A stretch of 64,000 bases of DNA from Nocardioides sp. Root1257 (GCF_001425175.1 NZ_LMDV01000009.1:496355-560354), one strand, 5' to 3'; counted from the stretch's first letter, positions 16,363 through 24,691 are shown. A program made the numbers and translations. Notes: a model not told the origin generated them from the letters alone.

Positions 16363-17611
16363 CCTCGGCCGCGGCCGGACGTGGCCCGGGGGCGTCCGGC
16401 CGGCGGGGCCGACGGGCGAAGACCCAGGCCCGCATGGCCACGAAGCGCAGGATCGTCACGACCAGGTTCGCCACCGTCAGGACCGCGACCTCCACGCCGC
16501 GGCTCGGGGAGCCGCTCGCGTGCAGCAGCCACAGCGAGCCGGACGTCACGCCCAGGCCGATCGCGAAGACGATCAGCCCGCGCAGCTGGTGGCCCCAGGC
16601 TCCCTCCCGGCCCCGGACCCCGAACGTCAGCCGCCGGTTCACCGCAGTGTTGGCCACGGCGGTCAGCAGCAGGGCCAGCAGGTTCGCCGTGAACGACGAG
16701 ACCCGGGTGCTGAGCAGCAGGAAGAGGACCGCGTACGCGATCGTCGACGCGACGCCCACCAGCGCGAACATCGCCACCTGCAGCCCGAGCCGGCCGCCGC
16801 CCGCGTCGGCCGACGCACGGCCGAGCCGCTCGGCGACGTCGGAGACCGGCAGGCGACCGGAGACCAGGCCGCGGCCGACCCGGACGATGCCGCGGACGTC
16901 GGCCAGCGCCGTACGCACGATGTCGACGGAGCTGTCGGGGTCGTCGACCCAGTCGACGGGCACCTCGTGGATCCGGAGCCCGGCGCGCTCGGCGAGCACC
17001 AGGAGCTCGGTGTCGAAGAACCACGCGTTGTCCTCGACCAGGGGCAGCACCTCGCGCGCGACGTCGCCGCGGATCGCCTTGAACCCGCACTGGGCGTCGG
17101 AGAAGTGCGCGCGGAGGGTGCCGCGCAGGAGCAGGTTGTAGCCGCGCGAGATCAGCTCCCGCTTGGGTCCGCGCTCGACCCTCGAGCCGCGCCCCAGCCG
17201 GGTGCCGATCGCCAGGTCGGAGTGCCCGCTGATCAGTGGCGCCACCAGCGGGAGCAGGGCGTTGAGGTCGGTGGACAGGTCGACGTCCATGTAGACGAGG
17301 ACGGCGGAGTCCGAGCCGCTCCACACCCGCTTGAGCGCTCGCCCGCGACCCTTCTCGGCGAGGTGCACGACGCGCACGTCGTCGTACGCGTGGGCGAGGC
17401 GTCGCGCGATGACGGCGGTGCCGTCGGTGCTGGCGTTGTCGGCGATCGTCACCCGGAAGGTCCACGGCAGGGTCGTGAGGTAGCGGCGGACCCGCAGCAC
17501 CGAGGCCGCCAGGTCGCGCTCCTCGTTGAAGACCGGGATCACCACGTCGAGCGTCGTGGTCGCGGTGTCCGCTCCGGCCCCCGGCGCCTCCCACGGCTGC
17601 GCGGCCGTCAC
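16355..17611 (-). CDS. GT2 glycosyltransferase fused to GtrA-like membrane domain
   Basis: 418 residues from GTG at 17611. The N-terminal GT-A domain is of the dolichyl-phosphate-sugar synthase type: VVIPVFNEERDL, DNASTDGT, and the metal-binding YMDVDLSTDL. DAQCGFKAIRGDVA and ELLVLAERAGLRIHEVPVDW follow. Residues about 285-400 hold four GtrA-type membrane helices (FALVGVASTIAYAVLFLLLS and so on). Such fusions make a polyprenyl-phosphate sugar and may help flip it. The start overlaps the stop of the GT39 gene by 4 bases (GTGA), so both are one operon. The likely role is charging a lipid sugar donor for the GT39 partner. Confidence 0.92.
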   Translation of the reverse strand: MTAAQPWEAPGAGADTATTTLDVVIPVFNEERDLAASVLRVRRYLTTLPWTFRVTIADNASTDGTAVIARRLAHAYDDVRVVHLAEKGRGRALKRVWSGSDSAVLVYMDVDLSTDLNALLPLVAPLISGHSDLAIGTRLGRGSRVERGPKRELISRGYNLLLRGTLRAHFSDAQCGFKAIRGDVAREVLPLVEDNAWFFDTELLVLAERAGLRIHEVPVDWVDDPDSSVDIVRTALADVRGIVRVGRGLVSGRLPVSDVAERLGRASADAGGGRLGLQVAMFALVGVASTIAYAVLFLLLSTRVSSFTANLLALLLTAVANTAVNRRLTFGVRGREGAWGHQLRGLIVFAIGLGVTSGSLWLLHASGSPSRGVEVAVLTVANLVVTILRFVAMRAWVFARRPRRPDAPGPRPAAAEVS

Positions 17612-19644
17612 GACGCCGTCCCCGTGGTGAGGTCGTAGACGGTGACGCCGTCGACCGTGGTGGCCGTGAAGTTGTCGGCGACCCAGGCGGCGATCTCGCT
17701 GCTGCTGTTGCTGCCGCCCATCGACTGGCCGAAGCCGGTGCCGCTGCCGAGGAAGTAGTGGATCTCCCCGTCCGCGACGTACTGCTGGAACTGCGCCAGC
17801 GTCGGGCTCGGGTCCGAGCCGTTGAAGCCGCCGATGGCCATCACCGGCTCCTCGGTCGCGAGCTGGTAGCCGGAGGCGTTGTTGGAGCCGACCGCCGCCG
17901 CGACCCAGGTGTAGTCGGACGCGTTCGCCTCGAGCAGGGCCGTCAGCGCGGCCCCCGGCTCGCTGCCGTTGAGCAGGCCGCCGGCGCCGCCGCCGGTCTG
18001 CCCACCGGTCTGGCCTCCGGTCTGGCCACCGGGGCCGCCCTGCATCTGTCCCTGCGTCTGGCCCTGCTGCATCTGGGGCGGCGCCTGGCCGCCACCGGGG
18101 CGCCCGCCGCCGCCGGGTCCACCACCGGGGCCACCGAACCCGCTGCCCGACACGGTCGGCCCTGCGGTCGGGATCGAGCCGGTGTGCGCGGTGGCCGCGG
18201 TCTGCACGGCGTACGCCGTCGGTCCGGCCAGCGAGGCGATGATCGCGACCGACGCCGCGACGACGGCGAGCCGGCGGGGCAGCCAGCGGAGCCCGAAGAG
18301 TGCGGCGGTGGCGAGCACGCCGACCGCCAGCACCACCCAGCGCAGCCACGGCACGAAGTCGGCGCTGCGGCCGAGCAGGAAGAACGCGGTCACCGTGGTG
18401 ATCGCGACCGCGACGGCCGCGACCGGCCCGGCCTCCCACGAGCGTCGGTGCTGCCAGAGCAGGTGGGCGCCGATGCCGACGAGCGCGGCGAGGGCCGGCG
18501 CGAGGGCGACCGTGTAGTACGCGTGGAAGATCCCGGCCATGAAGCTGAAGGTCAGCCCGGTCACCAGCAGCCAGCCGCCCCAGAGGATCAGCGCGGCGCG
18601 CACCCGGTCGGTGCGCGGCCGTCGTGCGGTGAACCAGAAGCCGGCCACCATCAGCACGAGTGCAGCCGGGATCAGCCAGGCGACCTGGCCGCCGATCTCA
18701 CTGGTGAAGAGGCGGCCGATGCCGGTCTCGCCCCACATCGAGCCGCCCGTGCCGCCGGCGCCGCCGCCGACCGACCCGGTCTCGTCGCCGTTGAGCCGGC
18801 CGAGGCCGTTGTAGCCCAGCGTCAGCTCGAGGATCGAGTTGTCCTGCGAGCCGCCGATGTAGGGGCCGCTCGCGGCCGGCCAGAGCTCGACGATCGCGAT
18901 CCACCAGCCGGCAGCGGCGATCATCGAGCCGAAGGCGACGAGCAGGTGCCCGATCCGCTTGAGCACCTTCGGCTGGCCGGCGACCAGGTAGACCAGGGCG
19001 AACGCCGGCAGCACCAGGAAGACCTGGAGCATCTTCGTCAGGAAGCCGAGCCCGACCAGCGCGCCGGCCAGCGCCATCCACCGCACCGGGTGGCGCACAC
19101 CGTCCTCGACGGCGCGGAGCACGGCGTACGCCGCCGCGACCATGAGCAGCACGAGCATCGCGTCGGGGTTGTTGAACCGGAACATCAGCACCGCCACCGG
19201 CGTCAGCGCGAGGGCCGCGCCGGCCAGCAGGCCGGCCCACGCCGCTCCCGTCGTACGACGCACGGTCGCCGTCAGCAACCACACGGCGAGCACGCCCTCG
19301 ATCGCCTGGGGCACCAGGATCGACCACGAGGACAGGCCGAAGACCTTCACCGACAGCGCCATCGGCCAGAGCGAGAGCGGCGTCTTGTCGACGGTGATCG
19401 AGTTCGACGCGTCGGAGGATCCGAAGAAGAACGCCTTCCACGACTCCGAGCCGGCCTGGACGGCCGCCGAGTAGAAGCTGTTCGCCCAGCCGGACGAGCT
19501 CAGCCCCCACAGGTAGAGCACGGCGGTGCCGAGCAGCAGCACGGCCAGGGCCGGTCGGTAGTGGTCGCGGCGCGGGCGCGGCGGCGGTGGGGCCGGCGGG
19601 GCGGCGGTGTCGGGCGGCGTGAGTGTGGCGGTCATGGCCTCCAC
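17608..19644 (-). CDS. GT39/ArnT-like membrane glycosyltransferase with Gly-rich extracytoplasmic loop
   Basis: 678 residues (an alternative ATG is at 19635). The N-terminus is proline-rich. A GT-C membrane domain with the acidic loop SITVDKTPLSLWPMAL is typical of family 39/83 transferases. Eight or more TM helices follow, up to about residue 480. A low-complexity Gly/Gln/Pro stretch (about 500-560: GGPGGGPGGG, QMQQGQTQGQM, GGQTGGQTGG) leads to a compact C-terminal domain (ANASDYTWVAAAVGSNNASG to the end). Family members move a sugar from a polyprenyl phosphate to an envelope acceptor. The C-terminal domain is common in actinobacterial versions but its role is unknown to me. It is coupled to the GT2-GtrA gene. 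Confidence 0.9.
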   Translation of the reverse strand: MEAMTATLTPPDTAAPPAPPPPRPRRDHYRPALAVLLLGTAVLYLWGLSSSGWANSFYSAAVQAGSESWKAFFFGSSDASNSITVDKTPLSLWPMALSVKVFGLSSWSILVPQAIEGVLAVWLLTATVRRTTGAAWAGLLAGAALALTPVAVLMFRFNNPDAMLVLLMVAAAYAVLRAVEDGVRHPVRWMALAGALVGLGFLTKMLQVFLVLPAFALVYLVAGQPKVLKRIGHLLVAFGSMIAAAGWWIAIVELWPAASGPYIGGSQDNSILELTLGYNGLGRLNGDETGSVGGGAGGTGGSMWGETGIGRLFTSEIGGQVAWLIPAALVLMVAGFWFTARRPRTDRVRAALILWGGWLLVTGLTFSFMAGIFHAYYTVALAPALAALVGIGAHLLWQHRRSWEAGPVAAVAVAITTVTAFFLLGRSADFVPWLRWVVLAVGVLATAALFGLRWLPRRLAVVAASVAIIASLAGPTAYAVQTAATAHTGSIPTAGPTVSGSGFGGPGGGPGGGGRPGGGQAPPQMQQGQTQGQMQGGPGGQTGGQTGGQTGGGAGGLLNGSEPGAALTALLEANASDYTWVAAAVGSNNASGYQLATEEPVMAIGGFNGSDPSPTLAQFQQYVADGEIHYFLGSGTGFGQSMGGSNSSSEIAAWVADNFTATTVDGVTVYDLTTGTAS

Positions 19645-19709
19645 GGTGGAGCGCCGCCTTGGCCGGACGCCGTGCCTTGTCTGTGAGCCCTCTGTGAGGC
19701 CGGGTGGGG

Positions 19710-20510
19710 CTAGAGGCCGCGCTCGCGCAGCCAGTCGGCGTCGGCCGTGTGCTCGCTGGCACCGCCCGGCGTCTCCAGCACCACCGGCGCACCCGCGTCG
19801 CGGACGACGGCGGCGAGCAGGTCGGGGTCGACCTTGCCCGCGCCGAGGTTGGCGTGCCGGTCGGCACCCGAGTCGAACTCGTCGCGGCTGTCGTTGCAGT
19901 GCACCAGGTCGATCCGGCCGGTGATCTTGAGGACGTCGTCGACCACGGTCTCCAGCGAGTTGCCGCCCGCGTGCGCGTGGCAGGTGTCGAGGCAGAAGCC
20001 GACCAGGTCGGCCTGCTCGGTGGGCGCGATCGCGTCCCAGACCCGGCCGATCCGCTCGAGGTAGCGCGTCATCGCGTTGTCGCCGCCGGCGGTGTTCTCG
20101 ATCAGCAGCGGCAGCTTGAGGTCGGTCGCCTCGATCGCCTTGCGCCAGTTGTCGAACCCCTTCTCGGGGTCGTCGTCCTTGTTGACGTGGCCGCCGTGCA
20201 CGATCAGCCCGCGCGCACCGATCGACGCCGCCGCGTCGACGTGCTGCTGGAGCAGCTTGCGGCTCGGGATCCGGATCCGGTTGTTGGTCGTGGCGACGTT
20301 GACGATGTACGGCGCGTGCACGTAGAGCCCGATCCCCGCAGCCTCGGCGTCGGCCTTGAGGCCCTCCGCGCCCCCTGCGTACTGGAACTCCGGGCCTTTG
20401 TAGTCCTGCGGGTCGCCGAGGAAGAACTGCACGTGCGGGGCGTTGCGGGCCTGCGCCTCGGCGATCGGGTCGGCCTGGTCGACGTGGGCTCCGATGGCGG
20501 TCGCGGTCAT
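19710..20510 (-). CDS. nfo: Endonuclease IV-type deoxyribonuclease
   Basis: 266 residues of the AP endonuclease 2 (TIM barrel, tri-zinc) family, which cuts DNA at abasic sites in base excision repair. Metal-ligand motifs are visible: LIENTAGG, GFCLDTCHAHAGG and HCNDSRDEFDSG with DRHANLGAG. The start MTATAIGAHV puts the first beta strand at the N-terminus as in the family. It follows the DUF4406-like gene by 10 bases on the same strand, and that gene faces a DeoR regulator across repeated GTGCA sites. An operon linking deoxynucleoside chemistry and DNA repair is likely. Confidence 0.92.
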   Translation of the reverse strand: MTATAIGAHVDQADPIAEAQARNAPHVQFFLGDPQDYKGPEFQYAGGAEGLKADAEAAGIGLYVHAPYIVNVATTNNRIRIPSRKLLQQHVDAAASIGARGLIVHGGHVNKDDDPEKGFDNWRKAIEATDLKLPLLIENTAGGDNAMTRYLERIGRVWDAIAPTEQADLVGFCLDTCHAHAGGNSLETVVDDVLKITGRIDLVHCNDSRDEFDSGADRHANLGAGKVDPDLLAAVVRDAGAPVVLETPGGASEHTADADWLRERGL

Positions 20511-20520
20511 GGCACCCAGC

Positions 20521-20904
20521 CTAGGAGGCGGCGCCGACGGCGCAGCCGGGCACGTCCTCGAGGCGGTACCAGACCGGCAGCCCGCGCTCCTCGGCGATGC
20601 GCACGTCCTGGTCGGCGCCCGTCGACCCGCCCGGCAGGCGGAGCACGCCGTCGCAGTGCCGGAGCAGCCGCTCGGCGGTCGGGTACATCACCTGCTCGGC
20701 GAGCGGGTCGGTGACACCGGTGGCGCCGGCACTGCTGAGCACCGGGAGCGCGACCCACTCGCCGATCATCGGCAGGTGGCCGGCCCGGAAGAGCGGCCAG
20801 GCCGCGGTCTCGAGGGCGGTCAGGTTGGCGGCCATCAGGTCGGGGTCGTCGCCGGTCCCGGAGCGGTAGGGGCCGGCGATCAGGATCATCAGGGGCGTGG
20901 TCAT
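20521..20904 (-). CDS. Nucleoside 2-deoxyribosyltransferase-like (DUF4406-type) protein
   Basis: 127 residues from the ATG at 20904. The fold signature is MILIAGPYRSGTGDDPDLMA at the N-terminus, an alpha/beta core, and a C-terminal CDGVLRLPGGSTGADQDVRI with AEERGLPVWY. This matches the small Rossmann-like group that includes nucleoside deoxyribosyltransferases and DUF4406 proteins. It may process a nucleotide or nucleoside. Catalytic activity cannot be confirmed from sequence alone. It is the first gene of a two-gene operon with nfo and divergent from the DeoR regulator. Confidence 0.75.
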   Translation of the reverse strand: MTTPLMILIAGPYRSGTGDDPDLMAANLTALETAAWPLFRAGHLPMIGEWVALPVLSSAGATGVTDPLAEQVMYPTAERLLRHCDGVLRLPGGSTGADQDVRIAEERGLPVWYRLEDVPGCAVGAAS

Positions 20905-20917
20905 GGCTCCGACAATA

Positions 20918-20957
20918 ACGTGCAGAAACGTGCAAAAACAAGAACAGTCGTGCAAAC
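20918..20957. promoter_or_regulatory. Three helically phased CGTGCA direct repeats (DeoR operator candidate)
   Basis: ACGTGCAGAA (20918-20927), ACGTGCAAAA (20928-20937) and TCGTGCAAAC (20948-20957) start 10 and 20 bases apart, so they lie on one face of the helix. They fill the 69-base divergent gap between the DUF4406-nfo operon and the deoR gene, which is AT-rich compared with its surroundings. DeoR proteins typically bind repeated sites. The regulator is inferred from position. Confidence 0.6.
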
Positions 20958-20973
20958 CGGCTAGGGTGGACGC

Positions 20974-21732
20974 GTGCTCGCCGCCCAGCGCAAGGACCTG
21001 ATCCTGACGACCCTCCGCGACCAGGGACGGGTCGTCGCGAAGGACCTCGCCGCCGAGCTCGACCTCTCCGAGGACACCATCCGGCGCGACCTGCGCGAGC
21101 TCGCCGCCGAGGGTCACCTGCACCGCGTGCACGGTGGCGCCCTCCCGGCCTCGCCGGCCGTCGCGGACTTCACCGCGCGCACGACGATCGGCACCGGCGC
21201 CAAGGCCGAGGTGGCGCGGACGGCGGCCGCGCTGGTCCGCCCCGGCCAGACGGTCGCGATCGACGGCGGCACGACGGCGCGCGAGCTGGCCCGGGCGCTG
21301 CCCGCCGACCTGCGTGCGACGGTCGTGACCCACAGCCCGACGGTCGCCGTCGAGCTCGCCGTCCACCCGACGGTCGAGGTGATCATCGTCGGCGGCCGGC
21401 TCTTCAAGCACTCGGTCGTGGCCGCGGGCGCGCTCGCCCACGAGGCGATCGGCCGGGTCAGCGTCGACGCGTTCTTCCTGGGGGTGACCGGCATCCACCC
21501 GGCGGCCGGCCTCACCACGGGCGACGCCGACGAGGCCGCGATCAAGCGGGCCTGGACCGAGCGCGCGGCAGAGACGTACGTCCTGGGCAGCGGCGAGAAG
21601 ATCGGCGCCGCCTCCGCGTTCGAGGTCGTGCCGCTCGCGGCGGTCACCGCCGTCCTCACCGACGCCGCCGCGCCCGCCCGGGGGGTCGCGGAGCTGCGCG
21701 CGGCGGGCGTGCGGGTGCTCGGCGTCAGCTGA
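20974..21732 (+). CDS. DeoR/GlpR-family transcriptional regulator
   Basis: 252 residues from GTG at 20974, with AGGGTGG upstream. The DeoR-type winged helix is clear: AAQRKDLILTTLRDQGRVVA, DLAAELDLSEDTIRRDLREL and HRVHGGAL. The C-terminal sugar-isomerase-like sensor contains AIDGGTTARELARAL, VIIVGGRLFKHSVVAAG and FFLGVTGIHPAAGLTTGDAD. It should respond to a phosphorylated sugar or nucleoside sugar. Given its divergent partner, a deoxyribose phosphate is a reasonable guess. It probably represses itself and the DUF4406-nfo operon through the GTGCA repeats. Confidence 0.93.
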   Translation: MLAAQRKDLILTTLRDQGRVVAKDLAAELDLSEDTIRRDLRELAAEGHLHRVHGGALPASPAVADFTARTTIGTGAKAEVARTAAALVRPGQTVAIDGGTTARELARALPADLRATVVTHSPTVAVELAVHPTVEVIIVGGRLFKHSVVAAGALAHEAIGRVSVDAFFLGVTGIHPAAGLTTGDADEAAIKRAWTERAAETYVLGSGEKIGAASAFEVVPLAAVTAVLTDAAAPARGVAELRAAGVRVLGVS

Positions 21733-21739
21733 GCGGGGC

Positions 21740-22653
21740 TCAGCCGAGCATCAGCCAGCAGGCAACCCCGCAGGCCGCCAGGACGACGAGCGAGACCGCG
21801 ATGACCGCCGTCGGCCACCGCGGACCGGCCACGGCCGGCGGCGGGCCGAGCCGGTCGGGGACCACGGGCCAGGGGCCGTCGGGAGGCAGGTCGAGGCGCC
21901 GCAGCCGCTCGAGTGCGGCGGCGGCGCTCGGCGGTCGCAGGAGGGGATCGTGGTCGACCAGCGCCTCGAGGAGCGGGCGGAGCGGGCCCTCGGGCACCAT
22001 CGGCGCGCGTCCGGGTCGCGGCGGCCGCCCGGTGAGCAGCTGGGTGGCGACCACCCCCGCTGCGTACAGGTCCTGCCGTGGGTCCGGTGCCGCACCGGCC
22101 GCCTGCTCGGGGGCCATGTAGCCGTCGGTGCCGACCGCCGCCGGGCCCCGGGTGAGCCGGACGTCCGCGACCGGCACCGCGACGCCGAAGTCGCCCAGTC
22201 GCAGGAACGGCGCGCTGCCGTCCGCGTCGCTCGGCTCGAGCAGCAGGTTGGCCGGCTTCACGTCCCGGTGGACCACCTCGGCGGCATGGACCGCGGCGAG
22301 CGCCTGCAGGAGCTGGTCGAGCAGCACCCCGACGTAGACGCCGGCAGCGGCCCGGTCTCCTCCAGCAGGTCGTCGACGGAGCCGCCCCGGACCAGGTCCA
22401 TGCCGAACACGACCCGGTGGTCGTCGGCCGCCCATCCCGACGGCGTCAGGACGTGCGGGTGGCGGATCCGGAGCGACTGCTCGCGCACGAACCGCAGCAG
22501 CGTCGCGCTGTCGTGGGCGCCGAGGACCTTGGCGGCGACGAGCTCGTCCGTCCGCAGGTCGCGAGCCCGCCAGACCGAGCCCATGCCACCGGTGCCGACC
22601 TGGTCGAGGAGGACGTAGCGGCCGGCGATCGGGGTGGTGGGAGGCGCGGACAT
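21740..22653 (-). pseudogene. Ser/Thr protein kinase (PknB-type) split by a one-base frameshift
   Basis: From the ATG at 22653 the first frame encodes a kinase N-lobe: RYVLLDQVGTGGMGSVWRAR (Gly loop) and ELVAAKVLG (ATP lysine). It breaks near 22340. The sequence resumes in another frame with VVHRDVKPANLLL (catalytic HRD), LGDFGVAV and GTDGYMAPEQAAG. It ends in a single TM helix (AVIAVSLVVLAACGVACWLM) with no extracellular sensor domain. The length is 914 bases, one short of a whole codon number, and the two halves abut exactly (ETGPLPA / YVGVLLDQ). One base is therefore missing, either a real mutation or a sequencing error. Every kinase motif is otherwise intact, which favours a recent event or an error. 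Confidence 0.8.
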
Positions 22654-22772
22654 CGCCCGGTTCCTACCCCGTCGTACGCCGTTTATGGGCGCACGTCCGA
22701 GCGCTGTTAGCCTAGGGCGTTCTCTGCGTCGACCATCCGGGTCGCGCCGGGACACCAACGCATTTCCCTCCT

Positions 22773-22791
22773 GCCACGGAGAGTCCGTGGC
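22773..22791 (+). promoter_or_regulatory. Hairpin GCCACGGA-GAG-TCCGTGGC in the rpsF leader
   Basis: A perfect 8-base stem with a 3-base loop, 31 bases before the rpsF ATG. It sits between the promoter region (GTTAGCCTA near 22706) and the AGGAGG site. Ribosomal-protein S6/S18 leaders act as autoregulatory RNAs in other bacteria. Whether this hairpin is one cannot be decided by eye. Confidence 0.4.
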
Positions 22792-22821
22792 CGCCCTAGC
22801 CCATAGGAGGTGGAGAACGAC

Positions 22822-23112
22822 ATGCGTGCTTACGAGGTGATGGTCATTCTTGACCCGAGCATCGAGGAGCGGACCGTCGAAGGTTCGCTCGACAAGTACC
22901 TCAACGTGATCCGCAAGGACGGCGGCTCTGTCGAGTCCGTCGACGTGTGGGGACGCCGCCGGCTGGCCTACGAGGTCAAGAAGAACGCCGAGGGCATCTA
23001 CGCCGTCATCACGCTGAACGCCGAGCCGGCCACGGTCAAGGAGTTCGACCGCCAGCTCACCCTCAACGAGTCGATCCTCCGCACGAAGGTCATGCGTCCC
23101 GACGCTCACTGA
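22822..23112 (+). CDS. rpsF: 30S ribosomal protein S6
   Basis: 96 residues, starting MRAYEVMVILDPSIEERTVE, the family's usual start. A strong AGGAGG at 22805-22810 lies 11 bases ahead of the ATG at 22822; the in-frame GTG at 22810 overlaps that site and is rejected. LNESILRTKVMRPDAH is a typical C-terminus. S6 pairs with S18 on the small-subunit platform. It heads the conserved rpsF-ssb-rpsR-rplI cluster. Confidence 0.97.
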   Translation: MRAYEVMVILDPSIEERTVEGSLDKYLNVIRKDGGSVESVDVWGRRRLAYEVKKNAEGIYAVITLNAEPATVKEFDRQLTLNESILRTKVMRPDAH

Positions 23113-23223
23113 GCGCCGGACCCCCTTCCTGTGGACGACCACTTCCCAGCGTCGGTGCCAACGGCAACGATGGGCGGACGTGGTCGGACGACTCTGATCA
23201 GAACCAACGCTTAGGGAGCATCC

Positions 23224-23784
23224 ATGGCAGGCGAGACCGTCATCACGGTGGTCGGCAACCTCGTCGACGACCCGGAGCTGCGCTTCACCCCCTCGGGTGC
23301 GGCCGTGGCGAACTTCCGGATCGCATCGACGCCGCGCACGTTCGACCGCCAGACCAACGAGTGGAAGGACGGCGACGCGCTGTTCCTCTCCTGCTCGGTG
23401 TGGCGGCAGGCGGCGGAGAACGTCGCCGAGTCCCTGCAGCGCGGCATGCGTGTCGTCGTGCAGGGTCGCCTGAAGCAGCGCAGCTACGAGACCCGTGAGG
23501 GCGAGAAGCGCACTGTCGTGGAGCTCGAGGTCGACGAGGTCGGCCCGTCGCTCGCCTTCGCCACCGCCAAGGTCACCCGCGCCTCCCGCTCCGGCGGCGG
23601 CGGGGGCTACTCCGGCGGCGGCCAGGGCGGCCAGGGTGGCGGCCAGTCCCGTCCCCAGCAGTCCGGCGGCAACGACCCGTGGGCCACCCCGGCTCCGCAG
23701 GGCGGCGGCGGGGGCGGTCAGTCCGCTCCGGCCGGTGACCCGTGGGGTGCGCCCGGCGCGGGCTCCGACGAGCCCCCGTTCTGA
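23224..23784 (+). CDS. ssb: Single-stranded DNA-binding protein
   Basis: 186 residues. The N-terminal OB fold (1-115) contains VITVVGNLVDDPELRFTPSG, ALFLSCSVWRQAAENVAESL and GMRVVVQGRLKQRSYETREG. A Gly/Gln/Pro-rich flexible linker follows, and the acidic partner-recruiting tip ends DEPPF. It coats single-stranded DNA in replication and repair and recruits partners through that tip. GGGAG before the ATG at 23224 supports the start. The position between rpsF and rpsR is the classical one. Confidence 0.98.
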   Translation: MAGETVITVVGNLVDDPELRFTPSGAAVANFRIASTPRTFDRQTNEWKDGDALFLSCSVWRQAAENVAESLQRGMRVVVQGRLKQRSYETREGEKRTVVELEVDEVGPSLAFATAKVTRASRSGGGGGYSGGGQGGQGGGQSRPQQSGGNDPWATPAPQGGGGGGQSAPAGDPWGAPGAGSDEPPF

Positions 23785-23790
23785 GCGCCC

Positions 23791-23864
23791 GTCGGCTCGC
23801 GAAGCGAGGCGACGACCCGGGCGCCAGGTTGAGGAGCCGCACGACTGAGCGAAGCGAAGTCGTG
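23791..23864. repeat. Paired hairpins resembling a dispersed intergenic repeat
   Basis: GTCGGCTCGC-GAA-GCGAGGCGAC (23791-23813, one mismatch) is followed by a GGTTGAGGA word and CACGACT (23840-23846) pairing perfectly with AGTCGTG (23858-23864) over a GAGCGAAGCGA loop. It then runs into GTCTCGAAAC. It starts 7 bases after the ssb stop and fills most of the 194-base ssb-rpsR gap. A related GGTTGAGGA element occurs at 63204. It could attenuate read-through or stabilise the mRNA ends. Confidence 0.55.
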
Positions 23865-23978
23865 GCTGGCGTCTCGAAACCCGGTTCTGGTCCCAGCAAG
23901 ATCAATCAATCCGTTCACCCTCAACCATTCCGGCTGAACCCACTCGTGGGGCCGGGCTTCTAGAAAGGGAGCACCACA

Positions 23979-24215
23979 ATGGCCAAGGCAGTGATTCGCA
24001 AGCCCAAGAAGAAGGTTTGCCAGTTCTGCAAGGAGAAGGCGACCGGCGTCGACTACAAGGACGCCACGCTGCTCCGCAAGTTCATCTCCGACCGCGGCAA
24101 GATCCGCGCGCGTCGGGTCACCGGCAACTGCGTCCAGCACCAGCGGGACGTCGCGATCGCGGTCAAGAACGCCCGTGAGGTCGCACTGCTGCCCTACACG
24201 TCCACCGGTCGCTGA
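23979..24215 (+). CDS. rpsR: 30S ribosomal protein S18
   Basis: 78 residues: AKAVIRKPKKKVCQFCKEKA, then YKDATLLRKFISDRGKIRAR and RVTGNCVQHQRDVAIAVKNA, the S18 signature. The first cysteine pair (CQFC) and the later cysteine (GNC) are retained, so this is a candidate zinc-binding (C+) form rather than a C- paralogue. A strong AAAGGGAG site precedes the ATG. S18 binds next to S6 on the 30S subunit. rplI follows 14 bases later. Confidence 0.97.
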   Translation: MAKAVIRKPKKKVCQFCKEKATGVDYKDATLLRKFISDRGKIRARRVTGNCVQHQRDVAIAVKNAREVALLPYTSTGR

Positions 24216-24229
24216 AGGGAGCTGACGAC

Positions 24230-24676
24230 ATGAAGCTCATCCTGACCCAGGAGGTCACCGGTCTCGGTGCCCCCGGCGACGTCGTCGAGGTGAAGGACGG
24301 CTACGGCCGCAACTACCTCGTCCCCCGCGGCCTGGCGCTGCGGTGGACCCGCGGCGGCGAGAAGCAGATCGAGTCGATCAAGGCTGCGCGCTCCTCGCGC
24401 GCCGTCCGCGACCTCGGCCACGCCGAGGAGATCAAGACCAAGCTCGAGGCCCAGTCCGTCAGCGTGAAGGTGCGCGCCGGTGCTGGTGGTCGTCTCTTCG
24501 GTGCCGTCACCGTGGGCGAGATCGCCGACGCTCTCTCCGAGACGTCCGGCGAGAAGGTCGACAAGCGCACGATCGTGGTCACCAACCCGATCAAGGCGCT
24601 GGGCAACCACGAGGTCGCCGTGAAGCTGCACGATGGCGTGTCCGCCACCGTCGCGCTGAACGTCATCCCCGCCTGA
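24230..24676 (+). CDS. rplI: 50S ribosomal protein L9
   Basis: 148 residues: MKLILTQEVTGLGAPGDVVE and VKDGYGRNYLVPRGLALR (rRNA-binding N-domain), a long connecting helix (residues about 40-75), and the C-terminal domain ending VAVKLHDGVSATVALNVIPA. L9 spans the large subunit near L1 and influences frame maintenance. GGGAG precedes the ATG. It is the last gene of the rpsF operon and is followed by a GC-rich hairpin terminator. Confidence 0.97.
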   Translation: MKLILTQEVTGLGAPGDVVEVKDGYGRNYLVPRGLALRWTRGGEKQIESIKAARSSRAVRDLGHAEEIKTKLEAQSVSVKVRAGAGGRLFGAVTVGEIADALSETSGEKVDKRTIVVTNPIKALGNHEVAVKLHDGVSATVALNVIPA

Positions 24677-24691
24677 CCCAGCTCAGTCGCT

